A stretch of 64,000 nt of DNA from Sphaerisporangium krabiense (GCF_014200435.1 NZ_JACHBR010000002.1:1106501-1170500); one strand, 5' to 3'. Counted from the stretch's first letter, positions 19,571-28,223 are shown. Notes: generated from the sequence alone by a model not told the origin. Numbers and translations: made by a program.

Positions 19571-22243
19571 ATGGAGTCGGCAGAGATCGCCCGCCGCTTC
19601 CTGCGCTTCTTCGAGGAGCGCGGTCACACCGTCGTGCCCTCGGCCAGCCTTGTCGCGGAGGATCCCACGCTGCTGCTGGTCAACGCGGGCATGGTGCCCT
19701 TCAAGCCCTACTTCCTCGGGCAGAAGAAGCCGCCCTTCCCGCGCGCGGCCAGCGCCCAGAAGGTCATGCGCACCCTCGACATCGACGAGGTCGGCAAGAC
19801 CACGCGCCACGCCAGCTTCTTCCAGATGCTCGGCAACTTCTCCTTCGGCGACTACTTCAAGGAGCAGGCGCTCCCGTACGCCTGGGAGCTGCTGACCAGG
19901 CCGGAGTCCGAGGGCGGGTTCGGCTTCGCCCCCGAGCGCCTGTGGGTCACGGTCTACCACGACGACGACGAGGCCGCCTCCATCTGGCAGCACAAGATCG
20001 GCGTCCCCGCCGACCGCATCCAGCGCCGCGGCATGGCCGACAACTTCTGGTCCATGGGCGTCCCCGGCCCGTGCGGGCCGTGCTCCGAGATCTACTACGA
20101 CCGCGGCCCCGAGTACGGCCGCGACGGCGGGCCCGTCGCCGACGAGAACCGCTACCTCGAGGTGTGGAACAACGTCTTCATGCAGTTCGAGCGCGGCGCC
20201 GGCGGCGGCAAGGAGGGCTTCCCGATCCTCGGCGAGCTCCCCGCCAAGAGCGTCGACACCGGCATGGGCCTCGAGCGCATGGCCGCCATCCTGCAGGGCG
20301 TCGACAACATCTACGAGATCGACACCACCTACAAGATCCTCGACAGGGCCGCCGAGCTCACCAGATCCCGCTACGGCAGGAACGACCGCGCCGACGTCTC
20401 GCTCCGCGTCGTCGCCGACCATATGCGCGCCGGCGTCATGCTCGTCGGCGACGGCGTCCTGCCCTCCAACGAGGGCCGGGGCTACGTCCTGCGCCGCATG
20501 CTGCGCCGCGCCATCCGCAACCTGCGCCTGCTCGGCGCGGGCGAGGAGCGCTACATGCACGAGCTCACCGCCACCACCATCGAGGTCATGGGCCGGCAGT
20601 ACCCCGAGCTGAAGGTCGACGCCGCCAACATCCACACGGTGATCGACGCCGAGGAGACCTCCTTCCTCGGCACGCTGCGCACCGGCACCGCGATCTTCGA
20701 CGCCGCCGTCGAGGAGACCAAGCGCAAGGGCCGCGCGGTCCTCGCCGGCCCCCAGGCCTTCCAGCTCCACGACACCTACGGCTTCCCCATCGACCTCACC
20801 CTGGAGATGGCCGCCGAGCAGGGCCTCAAGGTGGACGAAGAGGGCTTCCGCCGCCTCATGCAGGAGCAGCGCGACCGCGCCAAGGCCGACTCCGCCGCGA
20901 AGAAGACCGGCAACGCCGACGTCTCGGTGCTCGGCGCGATGCTCGACAAGGCCGGCCGCGTCGACTTCCTCGGCTACGACCTCACCGTCGCCGAGGCCAC
21001 CGTCGTCGGCGTCCTGGTGGACGGCGCCTCCGTGCAGGCGGCCGGCGCGGGCGCCACCGTCGAGGTCGTCCTCGACCGCACCCCCTTCTACGCCGAGGGC
21101 GGCGGCCAGCTCGCCGACCAGGGCGTGATCCGGTCCTCCGGCGCCTCGGTCGAGATCGTCGACGTGCAGTCCCCGTTCGCGGGCCTGGTCGTCCACCGCG
21201 GCAAGGTGAGCGAGGGCGAGATCCGCGTGGGCGATCCCGTCCAGGCCGAGATCGACGTCGAGCGCCGCCGCGCGATCTCGCGCAGCCACACCGCCACCCA
21301 CCTGGTGCACCGCGGCTTCCGCAACGCCCTCGGCGAGAGCGCGGCCCAGGCCGGGTCGGAGAACTCTCCCGGGCGCTTCCGCTTCGACTTCACCGCCGCC
21401 GGGGCCGTCGCGCCCGCCGTGCTGCGCGACGTCGAGGACGAGGTCAACGCCATCCTCATCAACGACCTGAAGGTCCACGCCTACCACACCTCGCTCGACG
21501 AGGCCCGCGCCATGGGCGCGCTGGCCCTGTTCGGCGAGAAGTACGGCGACGAGGTCCGCATCGTCGAGGTCGGCGAGTACTCGCGTGAGCTGTGCGGCGG
21601 CACGCACGTCGCCAGCTCCGGGCAGCTCGGCCTCGTCAAGGTGCTCGGCGAGGCGTCGATCGGCGCGGGCGTCCGCCGCGTCGAGGCCCTGGTCGGCATC
21701 GACGCCTTCCGGTTCCTCGCCCGCGAGAGCGTGCTCGTCGCCCAGCTCAGCGAGCAGCTCAAGGCCCGCCGCGAAGAGCTGCCCGAGCGCATCGACGGCA
21801 TCGTCACCCGCCTGCGCGCCGCCGAGCGCGAACTGGAGAAGGTCCGCTCGGCCCAGGTGCTGGCCGCGGCGGGCGAACTCGCCGCCTCCGCCCGCGACGT
21901 CGACGGCGTGTCGGTCGTGACGCACCGCGCGCCTGACGGAACTTCCGCCGATGACCTGCGTAAACTCGCTCTGGAAGTGCGCGGGCGTTTCCCCGGTGAC
22001 CGCGCCGCGATGATCGTGGTCGCCGGTGTGCCCGCAGACCGGCCGGTCGTGGTCGCCGCTGTGAACGATGCGGGACGCACCCGGGGCCTTGCGGCCGGGC
22101 GACTGGTCGGCGTCGCCGCCAAGGCACTTGGGGGTGGCGGTGGCGGTAAAGATGACGTCGCACAGGGTGGCGGAGCCCGCCCGGAGGCGATCGGTGACGC
22201 GCTCGACGCCGTCGACCGCGCGATCCGGGAGACCCTGTCCTGA
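19571..22243 (+). CDS. alaS: Alanyl-tRNA synthetase
   Basis: The 890-residue product charges tRNA-Ala and clears mischarged Ser/Gly. It starts with the class II core ([48 protein letters not shown]), followed by the tRNA-recognition helices. The editing domain has the zinc-site motifs HTATHLVH and CGGTH, and the C-terminal C-Ala domain ends in a Gly-rich turn (GGGGGGKDD). ATG 19571 lies one base after the upstream stop, with AAAGGAC as ribosome site. The GC content and codon use match neighbouring core genes. Confidence 0.97.
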   Translation: MESAEIARRFLRFFEERGHTVVPSASLVAEDPTLLLVNAGMVPFKPYFLGQKKPPFPRAASAQKVMRTLDIDEVGKTTRHASFFQMLGNFSFGDYFKEQALPYAWELLTRPESEGGFGFAPERLWVTVYHDDDEAASIWQHKIGVPADRIQRRGMADNFWSMGVPGPCGPCSEIYYDRGPEYGRDGGPVADENRYLEVWNNVFMQFERGAGGGKEGFPILGELPAKSVDTGMGLERMAAILQGVDNIYEIDTTYKILDRAAELTRSRYGRNDRADVSLRVVADHMRAGVMLVGDGVLPSNEGRGYVLRRMLRRAIRNLRLLGAGEERYMHELTATTIEVMGRQYPELKVDAANIHTVIDAEETSFLGTLRTGTAIFDAAVEETKRKGRAVLAGPQAFQLHDTYGFPIDLTLEMAAEQGLKVDEEGFRRLMQEQRDRAKADSAAKKTGNADVSVLGAMLDKAGRVDFLGYDLTVAEATVVGVLVDGASVQAAGAGATVEVVLDRTPFYAEGGGQLADQGVIRSSGASVEIVDVQSPFAGLVVHRGKVSEGEIRVGDPVQAEIDVERRRAISRSHTATHLVHRGFRNALGESAAQAGSENSPGRFRFDFTAAGAVAPAVLRDVEDEVNAILINDLKVHAYHTSLDEARAMGALALFGEKYGDEVRIVEVGEYSRELCGGTHVASSGQLGLVKVLGEASIGAGVRRVEALVGIDAFRFLARESVLVAQLSEQLKARREELPERIDGIVTRLRAAERELEKVRSAQVLAAAGELAASARDVDGVSVVTHRAPDGTSADDLRKLALEVRGRFPGDRAAMIVVAGVPADRPVVVAAVNDAGRTRGLAAGRLVGVAAKALGGGGGGKDDVAQGGGARPEAIGDALDAVDRAIRETLS

Positions 22244-22275
22244 CCGACCAGGCGAGCCCCGTCCGGACGGCCCAG

Positions 22276-22425
22276 GTGAACCGAATGCCGGCCGGCCCGC
22301 GAGACCCTGCGCCGGTCGGTGCGCGAGACCCTGCGCCGGCCGGCCCGCGAGGCTCTGTGCAGGCCGGCCCGCGAGGCCCTGTGCAGGCCGGCGCGGGCTC
22401 GTGGGTTCTGGGGTGTGCCGGGTGA
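22276..22425 (+). CDS. Possible small ORF made of the 24-bp repeats, coupled to ruvX
   Basis: A frame beginning at GTG 22276 (or ATG 22285) runs through the tandem repeat and stops at TGA 22423-22425, overlapping the ruvX GTG by four bases in the GTGA style used throughout this window. It would encode about 49 residues built of an eight-residue repeat of the type GPRDPAPA. There is no clear ribosome site and no known homologue in mind. It may be chance reading of a GC-rich repeat or a short leader peptide. Confidence 0.2.
   Translation: MNRMPAGPRDPAPVGARDPAPAGPRGSVQAGPRGPVQAGAGSWVLGCAG
22298..22393 (+). repeat. Four 24-bp tandem repeats between alaS and ruvX
   Basis: Units start at 22298, 22322, 22346 and 22370. 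Each opens with CGCGAG and has the shape CGCGAGRCYCTGYGC-RGGYCGGYS. Units 1-2 and 3-4 form two more similar pairs, and partial copies flank the array. The unit length is a multiple of three, so an open frame is kept through the array. No gene depends on it; slippage polymorphism between strains is likely. Confidence 0.85.
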
Positions 22426-22919
22426 GGCGGGGGGTACGGCTCGGGGTGGACGTCGGGTCCGTCCGGGTGGGGGTCGCGCGCAGTGACCCCTCCGGGCTGC
22501 TCGCCACCCCGGTCGAGACCGTCCGCCGGGGCCGCGGCGACCTGGACCGCATCGCGGCCGTCGCCGAGGAGCACGAGGCGATCGAGATCGTCGTCGGCCT
22601 GCCGACCTCGCTGTCGGGCCGCGAGAGCCACGCCGCCGCCGCCGCGCGCGAGTTCGCCGTGCGCCTGGCCGCGCGGCTGTCGCCCACGCCGGTGCGCCTG
22701 TACGACGAGCGGCTGACCACCGTGACCGCCCAGCAGGGCCTGCGGGCCAGCGGGGTCAAGGCGAAGAACCAGCGCGCGGTCGTCGACCAGGCGGCGGCCG
22801 TCGTGCTGCTGCAGGCCGCCCTGGACGCCGAGCGCGCGAGCGGCGCGCCACCGGGCAGACCCGTCGAGCCGCCGGGGCGGCGCCCCGGCGGAGAATCGAG
22901 CGCCGGGCCGGTCCAGTGA
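22422..22919 (+). CDS. ruvX: YqgF/RuvX-family putative nuclease (16S pre-rRNA processing type)
   Basis: The 165-residue protein has the RNase H-like YqgF fold: [12 protein letters not shown] with the first catalytic Asp, [26 protein letters not shown] with the DER motif, and [12 protein letters not shown] with the last Asp. The C-terminal 25 residues are Pro/Gly-rich. The frame is open back to 22068 through the repeat array, but the conserved fold starts at GTG 22422 (or GTG 22413, three codons earlier); neither has a strong ribosome site. The stop overlaps mltG by GTGA. Confidence 0.9.
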   Translation: MRRGVRLGVDVGSVRVGVARSDPSGLLATPVETVRRGRGDLDRIAAVAEEHEAIEIVVGLPTSLSGRESHAAAAAREFAVRLAARLSPTPVRLYDERLTTVTAQQGLRASGVKAKNQRAVVDQAAAVVLLQAALDAERASGAPPGRPVEPPGRRPGGESSAGPVQ

Positions 22920-24295
22920 CCCGCCCGCCCGGCCCGCCCCACGAGCCGGAGCACCACGACGACACCTCCGCCGTCCCCGCCGCGCCCGGGGGCGCGCCGC
23001 CGCCGTCCGAGACGCCGGCCGCGGGATCGGCGGGGCCGCGACCGCGCGGCCGATCCGGCCAGGAGCCCTCCGACGACCCGTCGGGCCCGGCGGCCCCCGA
23101 CCATCCGGACGGCGTCCACAGGACGGTGAGCCCCGATGGTCCCGACGAGACGGGTGCCCCGGAGGACTCGGGGAGTGCCGAGGACGTGGAGGCGGACGGG
23201 CTCATCCGGTTCAGGGACGAGGTGGAGAAGGAGAGCGAGGGGGAGCGGAAGGAGCGGGGGCGGCGGGGGCTGATCGCGCTGGTGGCCGGGGGGAGCGCGG
23301 TGCTGGTCGCCGCGGGGCTGGCCGGGGCGTTCGTCCTGTTCAAGCCGCTTCTCTCACCGCAGGACTTCGACGGCCCGGGGACCGTTCCCGTCGTCGTCCG
23401 CATAGCGCCGGGCGCGAGCGCGGGCGAGATCGCCGAGACGCTCGTGCGCGCCGAGGTCGTCGCGAGCGCCAGGTCGTTCGTCGGCGCGGTGGAACGGCGC
23501 GGCAAGGAGAACAGCCTCAGGCCCGGCCACTACCGGATGCGCAAGCGCATGGCCGCCTCGATGGCCCTCGACCTGCTGCTGTCCTCGCAGGCCAGGATCC
23601 GCAAGCGGGTCACCCTCCCGGAGGGCCTGCGCGCCGTGCAGAGCGTCGCCCGTCTCGCCAAGGGCTCGGGCCTGCCCGCCGCCGAGTTCGCCCGGCTGGC
23701 CGCCGCGCCCGCCGGGCTCGGCCTGCCCCCGTACGCCAACGGCGCGGTCGAGGGCTTCCTGTTCCCCGCGACCTACGAGGTGGAGCCGTCCACCGCGCCG
23801 CGCGACCTGATGCGGGCGACCGTCCGCCGGTTCAAGCGCGCCGCCACCCGTGTGGACCTGGAGGCGGGGGCCGGGCGGCTGAAGATCACGCCCCGCGAGG
23901 TGGTGATCGTCGCCAGCATCGCGCAGGCCGAGGGGGGCAGGGTCGCCGACTATCCGAAGATCGCGAGAGTCATCTACAATCGGCTGGCCTCCCGAGCCAA
24001 GCTGGAGATGGACAGCACCGTGATGTACGGCCTGGGCAAGCACGGCATCGTGGCCTCACATGCCGAGATCAAGCGTGACACCCCTTACAACACCTACATG
24101 CACCCCGGGCTGCCGCCGGGCCCGATCTGCAACCCCGGCGAGGCGGCACTCCGGGCGGCGCTAAGCCCGGCAAAGGGTGATTGGTACTGGTTCGTCACGG
24201 TTGACCCAGCGCGTAGAATCACGAAATTCACTGACAAAGAGAGCGAGTTCGTGAAGTTCCGAGCAGAGCTAAACAAGCGTCTCGGGCAGCACTGA
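22916..24295 (+). CDS. mltG: Endolytic murein transglycosylase MltG, first of two tandem copies
   Basis: MltG cleaves nascent peptidoglycan strands and sets glycan length. The 459-residue protein has a long disordered, Pro/Asp-rich cytoplasmic segment (1-115), a membrane helix (about 119-142), a LysM-like region, and a YceG catalytic domain. The catalytic Glu is E339 in ASIAQAEGG, followed by [36 protein letters not shown] and [13 protein letters not shown]. The GTG overlaps the ruvX stop. The final 100 codons are AT-richer with rare codons (AGA, CTA, ATT, AAA). A second MltG follows at 24453. Confidence 0.92.
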   Translation: MTRPPGPPHEPEHHDDTSAVPAAPGGAPPPSETPAAGSAGPRPRGRSGQEPSDDPSGPAAPDHPDGVHRTVSPDGPDETGAPEDSGSAEDVEADGLIRFRDEVEKESEGERKERGRRGLIALVAGGSAVLVAAGLAGAFVLFKPLLSPQDFDGPGTVPVVVRIAPGASAGEIAETLVRAEVVASARSFVGAVERRGKENSLRPGHYRMRKRMAASMALDLLLSSQARIRKRVTLPEGLRAVQSVARLAKGSGLPAAEFARLAAAPAGLGLPPYANGAVEGFLFPATYEVEPSTAPRDLMRATVRRFKRAATRVDLEAGAGRLKITPREVVIVASIAQAEGGRVADYPKIARVIYNRLASRAKLEMDSTVMYGLGKHGIVASHAEIKRDTPYNTYMHPGLPPGPICNPGEAALRAALSPAKGDWYWFVTVDPARRITKFTDKESEFVKFRAELNKRLGQH

Positions 24296-24452
24296 TGCCC
24301 ATCGGGACGGTTGCCACCTCCATGACAACTCGGGCGATCTTCGACGATCAGTCCTATGGTGGTGCAACGACGACTTGCCTGGTATGCCCCACCAACATCG
24401 GGCGCTTGCGCGACGATGGGCAGGTCGGACAGGGAGATAGGCGTGCGCACAT
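24296..24452 (+). promoter_or_regulatory. AT-richer spacer between the two mltG copies
   Basis: This 157-bp gap separates two paralogues in an otherwise overlapping gene string. Its base composition is clearly less GC-rich than the flanks, as is the 3' end of the upstream gene. TGGTATGCC at about 24376-24386 resembles an extended -10, so the second mltG may have its own promoter. AGGGAGATA lies about 12 bases before its ATG. Confidence 0.35.
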
Positions 24453-25616
24453 ATGAACGATCTCGACCTCGATAGTCTGCTCGGCGCCGAGGACGACGAG
24501 GGCCCGCGACGCAAGGGCCGCGGCTCCCGGGTCAACCGGGCCCGCAGCAGGAGGCGCCAGCGCCGCCAGCGGCGCAAGGGCTTCGTGGCGTTCTTCGTGG
24601 CGATGGTCATCATCGTCGGCGTCCTCGGTGTCGGCGGCTACTACGGCTACCAGTGGGTCCGTGACATGGCGGTCGCCGAGGACTACGCCGGGCCGGGCAC
24701 CGGCGAGGTCATCGTCGAGATCAAGGACGGCCAGAGCGCGGGCGACGTGGCGCAGACCCTCGTCGAGCAGGGCGTCGTCGCCAGCGAGCGCGCGTTCGTC
24801 AACGCCATCGACGCCGCCGGCAAGACCGGTTCCCTCCAGCCCGGCCAGTACAAGCTGCGCAAGGGCATGGCCGCCGTCGTCGCCGTCCCGCTTCTCGACC
24901 CCAAGCTCAGGCTCCAGACCACGCTGACGATCCGCGAGGGCCTGCGCCTCTCCCAGATCCTCCAGCAGCTCTCCACCGCCACGGGCAAGCCGGTGACGGT
25001 CTTCCAGAAGGCCGCCAAGGACGCCGAGTCCCTCGAACTGCCCGCCTACGCCAAGGGCCGCCTCGAAGGGTTCGCCTTCCCCGCGACCTACGAGATCTCT
25101 CCCAAGTCCACTCCCGACGAGATCCTCGCGAGCATGGTGGCGCGCTTCAGTGAGGCCGCCGAGCAGGCCGACCTCGTGGCGGGCGCCAAGAAGGTGGGCC
25201 GCACGCCCCTGGAGATCGTGACGATCGCGAGCATCGTCCAGGCCGAGTCGGGCAACGTGCGCGACATGGCGAAGGTCGCCCGGGTGATCTACAACCGGCT
25301 GAACCGCGACCCCGAGATGAAGCTCCAGATGGACAGCACGGTCATGTACGGACTCAACAAGTTCGGCATCGCGGCCACGCACGAGGAGCTGAAGAGCAAG
25401 TCGCCGTACAACACCTACGCGCGCCTCGGCCTGCCCCCCGGCCCCATCGGCAACCCCGGCGACCACGCCATCGAGGCGGCGCTGAACCCGGCGAAGGGGA
25501 ACTGGCTGTTCTTCGTCACCACCGACCCCAAGAGGGGCATCACGAAGTTCACCGACTCGGAGACGGAGTTCTTCAAGCTCGCCGAGGAGTTCAACAAGAA
25601 CCACGGGGCGGGCTGA
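24453..25616 (+). CDS. mltG: Endolytic murein transglycosylase MltG, second tandem copy
   Basis: The 387-residue paralogue has a short basic cytoplasmic tail, a membrane helix (about 44-64) and a complete YceG domain with E265 in [51 protein letters not shown] and NPAKGNWLFFV. By eye it is about half identical to the upstream copy over the catalytic domain. It more closely resembles the usual actinobacterial MltG in its short N-terminus and in abutting aroE (TGATG overlap). ATG 24453 is the only start giving the full helix. Confidence 0.94.
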   Translation: MNDLDLDSLLGAEDDEGPRRKGRGSRVNRARSRRRQRRQRRKGFVAFFVAMVIIVGVLGVGGYYGYQWVRDMAVAEDYAGPGTGEVIVEIKDGQSAGDVAQTLVEQGVVASERAFVNAIDAAGKTGSLQPGQYKLRKGMAAVVAVPLLDPKLRLQTTLTIREGLRLSQILQQLSTATGKPVTVFQKAAKDAESLELPAYAKGRLEGFAFPATYEISPKSTPDEILASMVARFSEAAEQADLVAGAKKVGRTPLEIVTIASIVQAESGNVRDMAKVARVIYNRLNRDPEMKLQMDSTVMYGLNKFGIAATHEELKSKSPYNTYARLGLPPGPIGNPGDHAIEAALNPAKGNWLFFVTTDPKRGITKFTDSETEFFKLAEEFNKNHGAG

Positions 25617-26452
25617 TGGAGCGGCGCGCGGCCGTTCTCGGCTCCCCGATCGCGCACTCGCTGTCGCCCGCCCTGCACCGGGGCGCGTACGCCGCGCTCG
25701 GGCTGAAGGGATGGCGCTACGACGCGATCGCCTGCGACGAGGCGGGGCTGCCCGGCCTGATCGCGGGCCTCGGCCCCGAGTGGGCGGGGCTGTCGCTGAC
25801 CATGCCGCTCAAGCGGGCCGTGCTGCCCCTGCTCGACAGCGTCGCGGACCTGGCGGTCGAGGTCGGCGGCGTCAACACCGTCCTACTGCGTGACGGCGCC
25901 CGGCACGGCGAGAACACCGACGTGCACGGCATCGTCCAGGCCCTGGCCGAGTCGGGCGTGCGGGCGCCGCGCAGCGCGACCATCCTCGGCGGCGGGGCAA
26001 CGGCGGCCTCGGCCCTGGCGGCCCTGCGCGAGCTGGGCCTGTTCGAGGCGGCGCTGGTCGTGCGGGACAGGACCGGCGCCCGGGAGACCGAGGAGGCGGC
26101 CGAGCGGCTGGGCATGCGGGTGACGGTCGAGACGTTCGACAAGCTGGACGTTCTGCTGGATGTGGACCTGGCCGTCTCCACCCTCCCACCGGGCGCGGCC
26201 GATCTCTACGCGCCGTCGCTCGCGGGGGTGCCCACGGTCTTCGACGTCGTCTACACTCCCTGGCCGACCCCTCTGGCACGAGCCGTGGCCGGCGCGGGCG
26301 GCACGGTCGTGAGCGGCTTCGCCATGCTGGTGCACCAGGCGGTCCGCCAGGTCGAGCTCTACACGGGTCTGGGCCGGGGAGTGGTGCCCGTGGATCTCGT
26401 CAGGGCGGCCGGCGAGGCCGAGATCGCTAGACGATCGGCTCGAACGGATTGA
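25616..26452 (+). CDS. aroE: Shikimate dehydrogenase
   Basis: AroE reduces 3-dehydroshikimate with NADPH in aromatic amino acid synthesis. The 278-residue protein shows the substrate-binding SLSPALH motif, the catalytic Lys K66 in LTMPLK, N87 in VGGVNTV, D102 in ENTDVHG, and the nucleotide-binding ILGGGATAASALAAL. The C-terminus has GFAMLVHQAVRQVELYTG. ATG overlaps the mltG stop by one base. The 3' end overlaps the convergent toxin gene by 26 bases. No aroC/aroK follow, so the gene order breaks here. Confidence 0.95.
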   Translation: MERRAAVLGSPIAHSLSPALHRGAYAALGLKGWRYDAIACDEAGLPGLIAGLGPEWAGLSLTMPLKRAVLPLLDSVADLAVEVGGVNTVLLRDGARHGENTDVHGIVQALAESGVRAPRSATILGGGATAASALAALRELGLFEAALVVRDRTGARETEEAAERLGMRVTVETFDKLDVLLDVDLAVSTLPPGAADLYAPSLAGVPTVFDVVYTPWPTPLARAVAGAGGTVVSGFAMLVHQAVRQVELYTGLGRGVVPVDLVRAAGEAEIARRSARTD

Positions 26453-26849
26453 GCACGCGGACTCCGGTGCCCGCGACGTCCTTCACGTTGCGGGTCACCA
26501 GAGTCCATCCCTTGATCAGTGCGGTCGCGGCCAGTAGCCCGTCGACGGCAGGAAGCGGGCAGACCGTGCGGAGGCGTCCCCATTCCTCGGCGATGTCCGC
26601 GGTCACCGGGATGATGCGATCGCGGAAGTCGCGGTAGACGGCGTCGAGCCACACGTCGATGGTTTCCGCCCGCCGGGAGTCCCGCTGCCGGATGCGCTCG
26701 ACGCCGTAACGGATCTCACCGAGCACCATTGTGCTGAGGTAGAGCGCCGGTCCGTTGATCGAGTCGACCCACTCCATGACCTGAGGGTCGGGAGTGCGCT
26801 TTCGCACTTCGGACACCACGTTGGTGTCGAGGAGATATCCCGTACTCAT
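26427..26849 (-). CDS. vapC: VapC-type PIN-domain ribonuclease toxin
   Basis: The 140-residue product is a PIN-domain RNase. Acidic residues are D8 in YLLDTNVVSE, E45 in LGEIRYGV, D103 in PAVDGLLAA and D124 near TRNVKD. Such toxins cut tRNA or rRNA when freed from antitoxin. The gene starts in the antitoxin stop (ATGA overlap), the usual antitoxin-toxin order. Its 3' end runs 26 bases into aroE, which suggests insertion against the end of that gene. All catalytic residues are present, so it is probably functional. Confidence 0.92.
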   Translation of the reverse strand: MSTGYLLDTNVVSEVRKRTPDPQVMEWVDSINGPALYLSTMVLGEIRYGVERIRQRDSRRAETIDVWLDAVYRDFRDRIIPVTADIAEEWGRLRTVCPLPAVDGLLAATALIKGWTLVTRNVKDVAGTGVRVLNPFEPIV

Positions 26850-27094
26850 CGAGCGAACTCCACCTCACGGGCTGAGTCCCGGGCCGGGAGCTCCAGCTCG
26901 TCCCAGGGGGGCGAGGACCTGAGGAACTCCTTGAAGTCGGGAGCGCCATACCGGATGCGCCGGTACTCCGCGATGTCGATGACGACGGCCACCTCCTCAC
27001 CGTGCCGGGTGATCACCTGCGGACCCTCCTCGTGGGCCCGCCGGAGCACCTCGCTGAACTTCTGCTTCGCTTCCTGCAACTGCCACTCCGCCAT
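26846..27094 (-). CDS. vapB: Phd/YefM-type antitoxin
   Basis: The 82-residue product begins MAEWQLQEAKQKFSEVLRRA and continues GPQVITRHGEEVAVVIDIAEYRRI, the classic Phd/YefM DNA-binding fold. The C-terminal half (APDFKEFLRSSPPWDELELP) should be the toxin-neutralising part. The frame is open to 27283, but ATG 27094 has AGGAG six bases upstream. Pairing a Phd-type antitoxin with a PIN toxin is common. A TCTAG-N5-CTAGA palindrome just upstream is the likely autorepression site. Confidence 0.92.
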   Translation of the reverse strand: MAEWQLQEAKQKFSEVLRRAHEEGPQVITRHGEEVAVVIDIAEYRRIRYGAPDFKEFLRSSPPWDELELPARDSAREVEFAR

Positions 27095-27106
27095 GCGGAT
27101 CTCCTG

Positions 27107-27121
27107 TCTAGTTGCTCTAGA
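27107..27121 (-). promoter_or_regulatory. Candidate operator of the toxin-antitoxin operon
   Basis: TCTAG-TTGCT-CTAGA is a perfect 5+5 palindrome 13 bases before the antitoxin ATG. A second palindrome, ATCGATCGAT, lies at 27138-27147, and TAGCAT on the minus strand (about 27132-27137) could be the -10. Paired palindromes at the promoter fit antitoxin autoregulation. Confidence 0.55.
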
Positions 27122-27195
27122 TTGCCGGGCCGATGCTATCGATCGATTGCGTTGCGTGTCTGGGAAATCGCTCCATGTGATCGCGGTGAGGAAGA

Positions 27196-27225
27196 TTCGG
27201 CGGACACGCCGTGTTGTGGTAGTGT
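27196..27225 (+). promoter_or_regulatory. Candidate promoter of the infC-rpmI-rplT operon
   Basis: TTCGGC (27196-27201), an 18-bp spacer and TAGTGT (27220-27225) form a plausible vegetative promoter. Transcription would start near 27232 and give a leader of about 240 nt before infC. Confidence 0.4.
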
Positions 27226-27231
27226 GACTGC

Positions 27232-27470
27232 TTGATCGGTCCGGCATGAATGCTGGACGCGCAAGCGGAGGTCTTCCTCCCACCTGATCGGCCGCGAGGC
27301 CGATGGGTTCAGGATCACTCCGGAGCTTTCCGGGGGGCCCCGAGGCCGGGTGGCCGATGGGTTCCAGTGGCCCCGCATGCGCGACGTGCGGGGCTTTTCG
27401 CTTTCCGGGCGAAGGCCGCCGTCACGGTCGAGCACTCACGCGGACAAATGCCAGGCACCTAGGAGGTCCC
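27232..27470 (+). ncRNA. Structured infC leader with intrinsic terminator (attenuator)
   Basis: The leader folds into a series of hairpins: CCGGCA/TGCTGG with a TGAA loop (27241-27256), GGAGG/CCTCC (27267-27280), ATCGGCC/GGCCGAT with a GCGA loop (27287-27304), and CCGGA/TCCGG (27320-27333). A terminator follows, GCCCCGCA/TGCGGGGC (27370-27394), with TTTTCGCTTT after it. GGCCGATGGGTTC occurs twice (27298-27310 and 27352-27364), so 27287-27293 can pair with either copy. GGGGCC near 27334-27339 can pair with the terminator's 5' arm. This is the layout of an attenuator controlling the translation-factor operon, analogous in role to L20 leaders. The exact fold is inferred. Confidence 0.65.
27370..27394 (+). 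terminator. Intrinsic terminator inside the infC leader
   Basis: An 8-bp perfect stem (27370-27377 with 27387-27394) and 9-nt loop is followed by TTTTCGCTTTCC. This is the best U-rich terminator in the window, yet it stands 76 bases before infC rather than after a gene, so it must be conditional. Confidence 0.75.
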
Positions 27471-28070
27471 ATCAGCACTGAGCCCCGCATCAACGAGCGT
27501 ATTCGCGTGCCCGAGGTCCGTCTCGTGGGGCCGAACGGCGAGCAGGTCGGCATCGTCTCGATCGGCGACGCCCTGAAGCTGGCCCAGGAATCGGATCTCG
27601 ACCTGGTCGAGGTCGCGGCCACGGCCCGTCCGCCCGTGTGCAAGCTCATGGACTACGGCAAGTTCAAGTACGAGTCGGCCATGAAGGCACGCGAGGCGCG
27701 CCGCAACCAGGCGCACACGATCATCAAGGAGATCAAGCTCCGGCCGAAGATCGATCCGCATGACTACGAGACCAAGAAGGGTCACGTCGTGCGGTTCCTC
27801 AAAGCGGGGGACAAGGTCAAGGTCACCATCATGTTCCGCGGACGCGAGCAGTCGCGTCCCGAGCTGGGCTTCCGGCTTCTGCAGAGGCTCGCGGAGGACG
27901 TCACCGAACTCGGCTTCGTGGAGTCCCAGCCCAAGCAGGACGGCCGGAACATGATCATGGTGATCGGGCCGCACAAGAAGAAGGCCGAGGCCAAGGCCGA
28001 GCGTGTCGCGGCCCGCACCAAGGGCGACGAGCCCGGCGAGGCGGACGCGAGCACCCCGGACGTGGCGTAG
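27471..28070 (+). CDS. infC: Translation initiation factor IF-3 with an AUC start codon
   Basis: IF-3 monitors start-codon and initiator-tRNA choice on the 30S subunit. The 199-residue product has the N-domain ([22 protein letters not shown]), a basic linker helix ([17 protein letters not shown]) and the C-domain ([32 protein letters not shown]), with a charged tail. No ATG or GTG fits: an upstream ATG in another frame closes at once. ATC 27471, four bases after AGGAGG and starting ISTEPRINE, matches the rare AUU/AUC starts of infC elsewhere, the basis of IF-3 autoregulation. Confidence 0.93.
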   Translation: MSTEPRINERIRVPEVRLVGPNGEQVGIVSIGDALKLAQESDLDLVEVAATARPPVCKLMDYGKFKYESAMKAREARRNQAHTIIKEIKLRPKIDPHDYETKKGHVVRFLKAGDKVKVTIMFRGREQSRPELGFRLLQRLAEDVTELGFVESQPKQDGRNMIMVIGPHKKKAEAKAERVAARTKGDEPGEADASTPDVA

Positions 28071-28132
28071 GCCGCGCGGCCGCGCCAGTGAGAGACCCCG
28101 CCTGACGATCCGGCGGGATGTGGACACCGAGA

Positions 28133-28183
28133 CCGGGTCAGGGGCTCACCGGGTGAGTCCCCGGATGAGGTACCTTGACCCGG
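28133..28183 (+). promoter_or_regulatory. Nested hairpin upstream of rpmI
   Basis: CCGGGTCA (28133-28140) pairs with TGACCCGG (28176-28183). Directly stacked inside, GGGGCTCAC (28141-28149) pairs with GTGAG-T-CCCC (28153-28162) with one bulged T. The structure ends 40 bases before rpmI. A separate hairpin, CCCGCC/GGCGGG, lies at 28097-28117. An RNA structure here is where L20 binds to repress rpmI-rplT in E. coli, so this is a candidate autoregulatory site. Confidence 0.5.
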
Positions 28184-28223
28184 GCCATCGGCACGGACGA
28201 ACGACGAGGGAGATACGGCTGTC

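Noticed and set aside
22298-22393. The tandem array as a CRISPR
   Set aside because: Units are contiguous 24-mers without spacers and no cas genes are present.
22068-22421. Upstream in-frame extension of ruvX through the repeat array
   Set aside because: It would overlap the end of alaS and add Arg/Pro/Cys repeats not found in the YqgF family.
18866-23119. A 1,417-codon open frame on the minus strand opposite alaS and ruvX
   Set aside because: AlaRS and RuvX motifs on the plus strand are unambiguous. The minus frame has the Ala/Asp/Gly/His composition of an antisense shadow.
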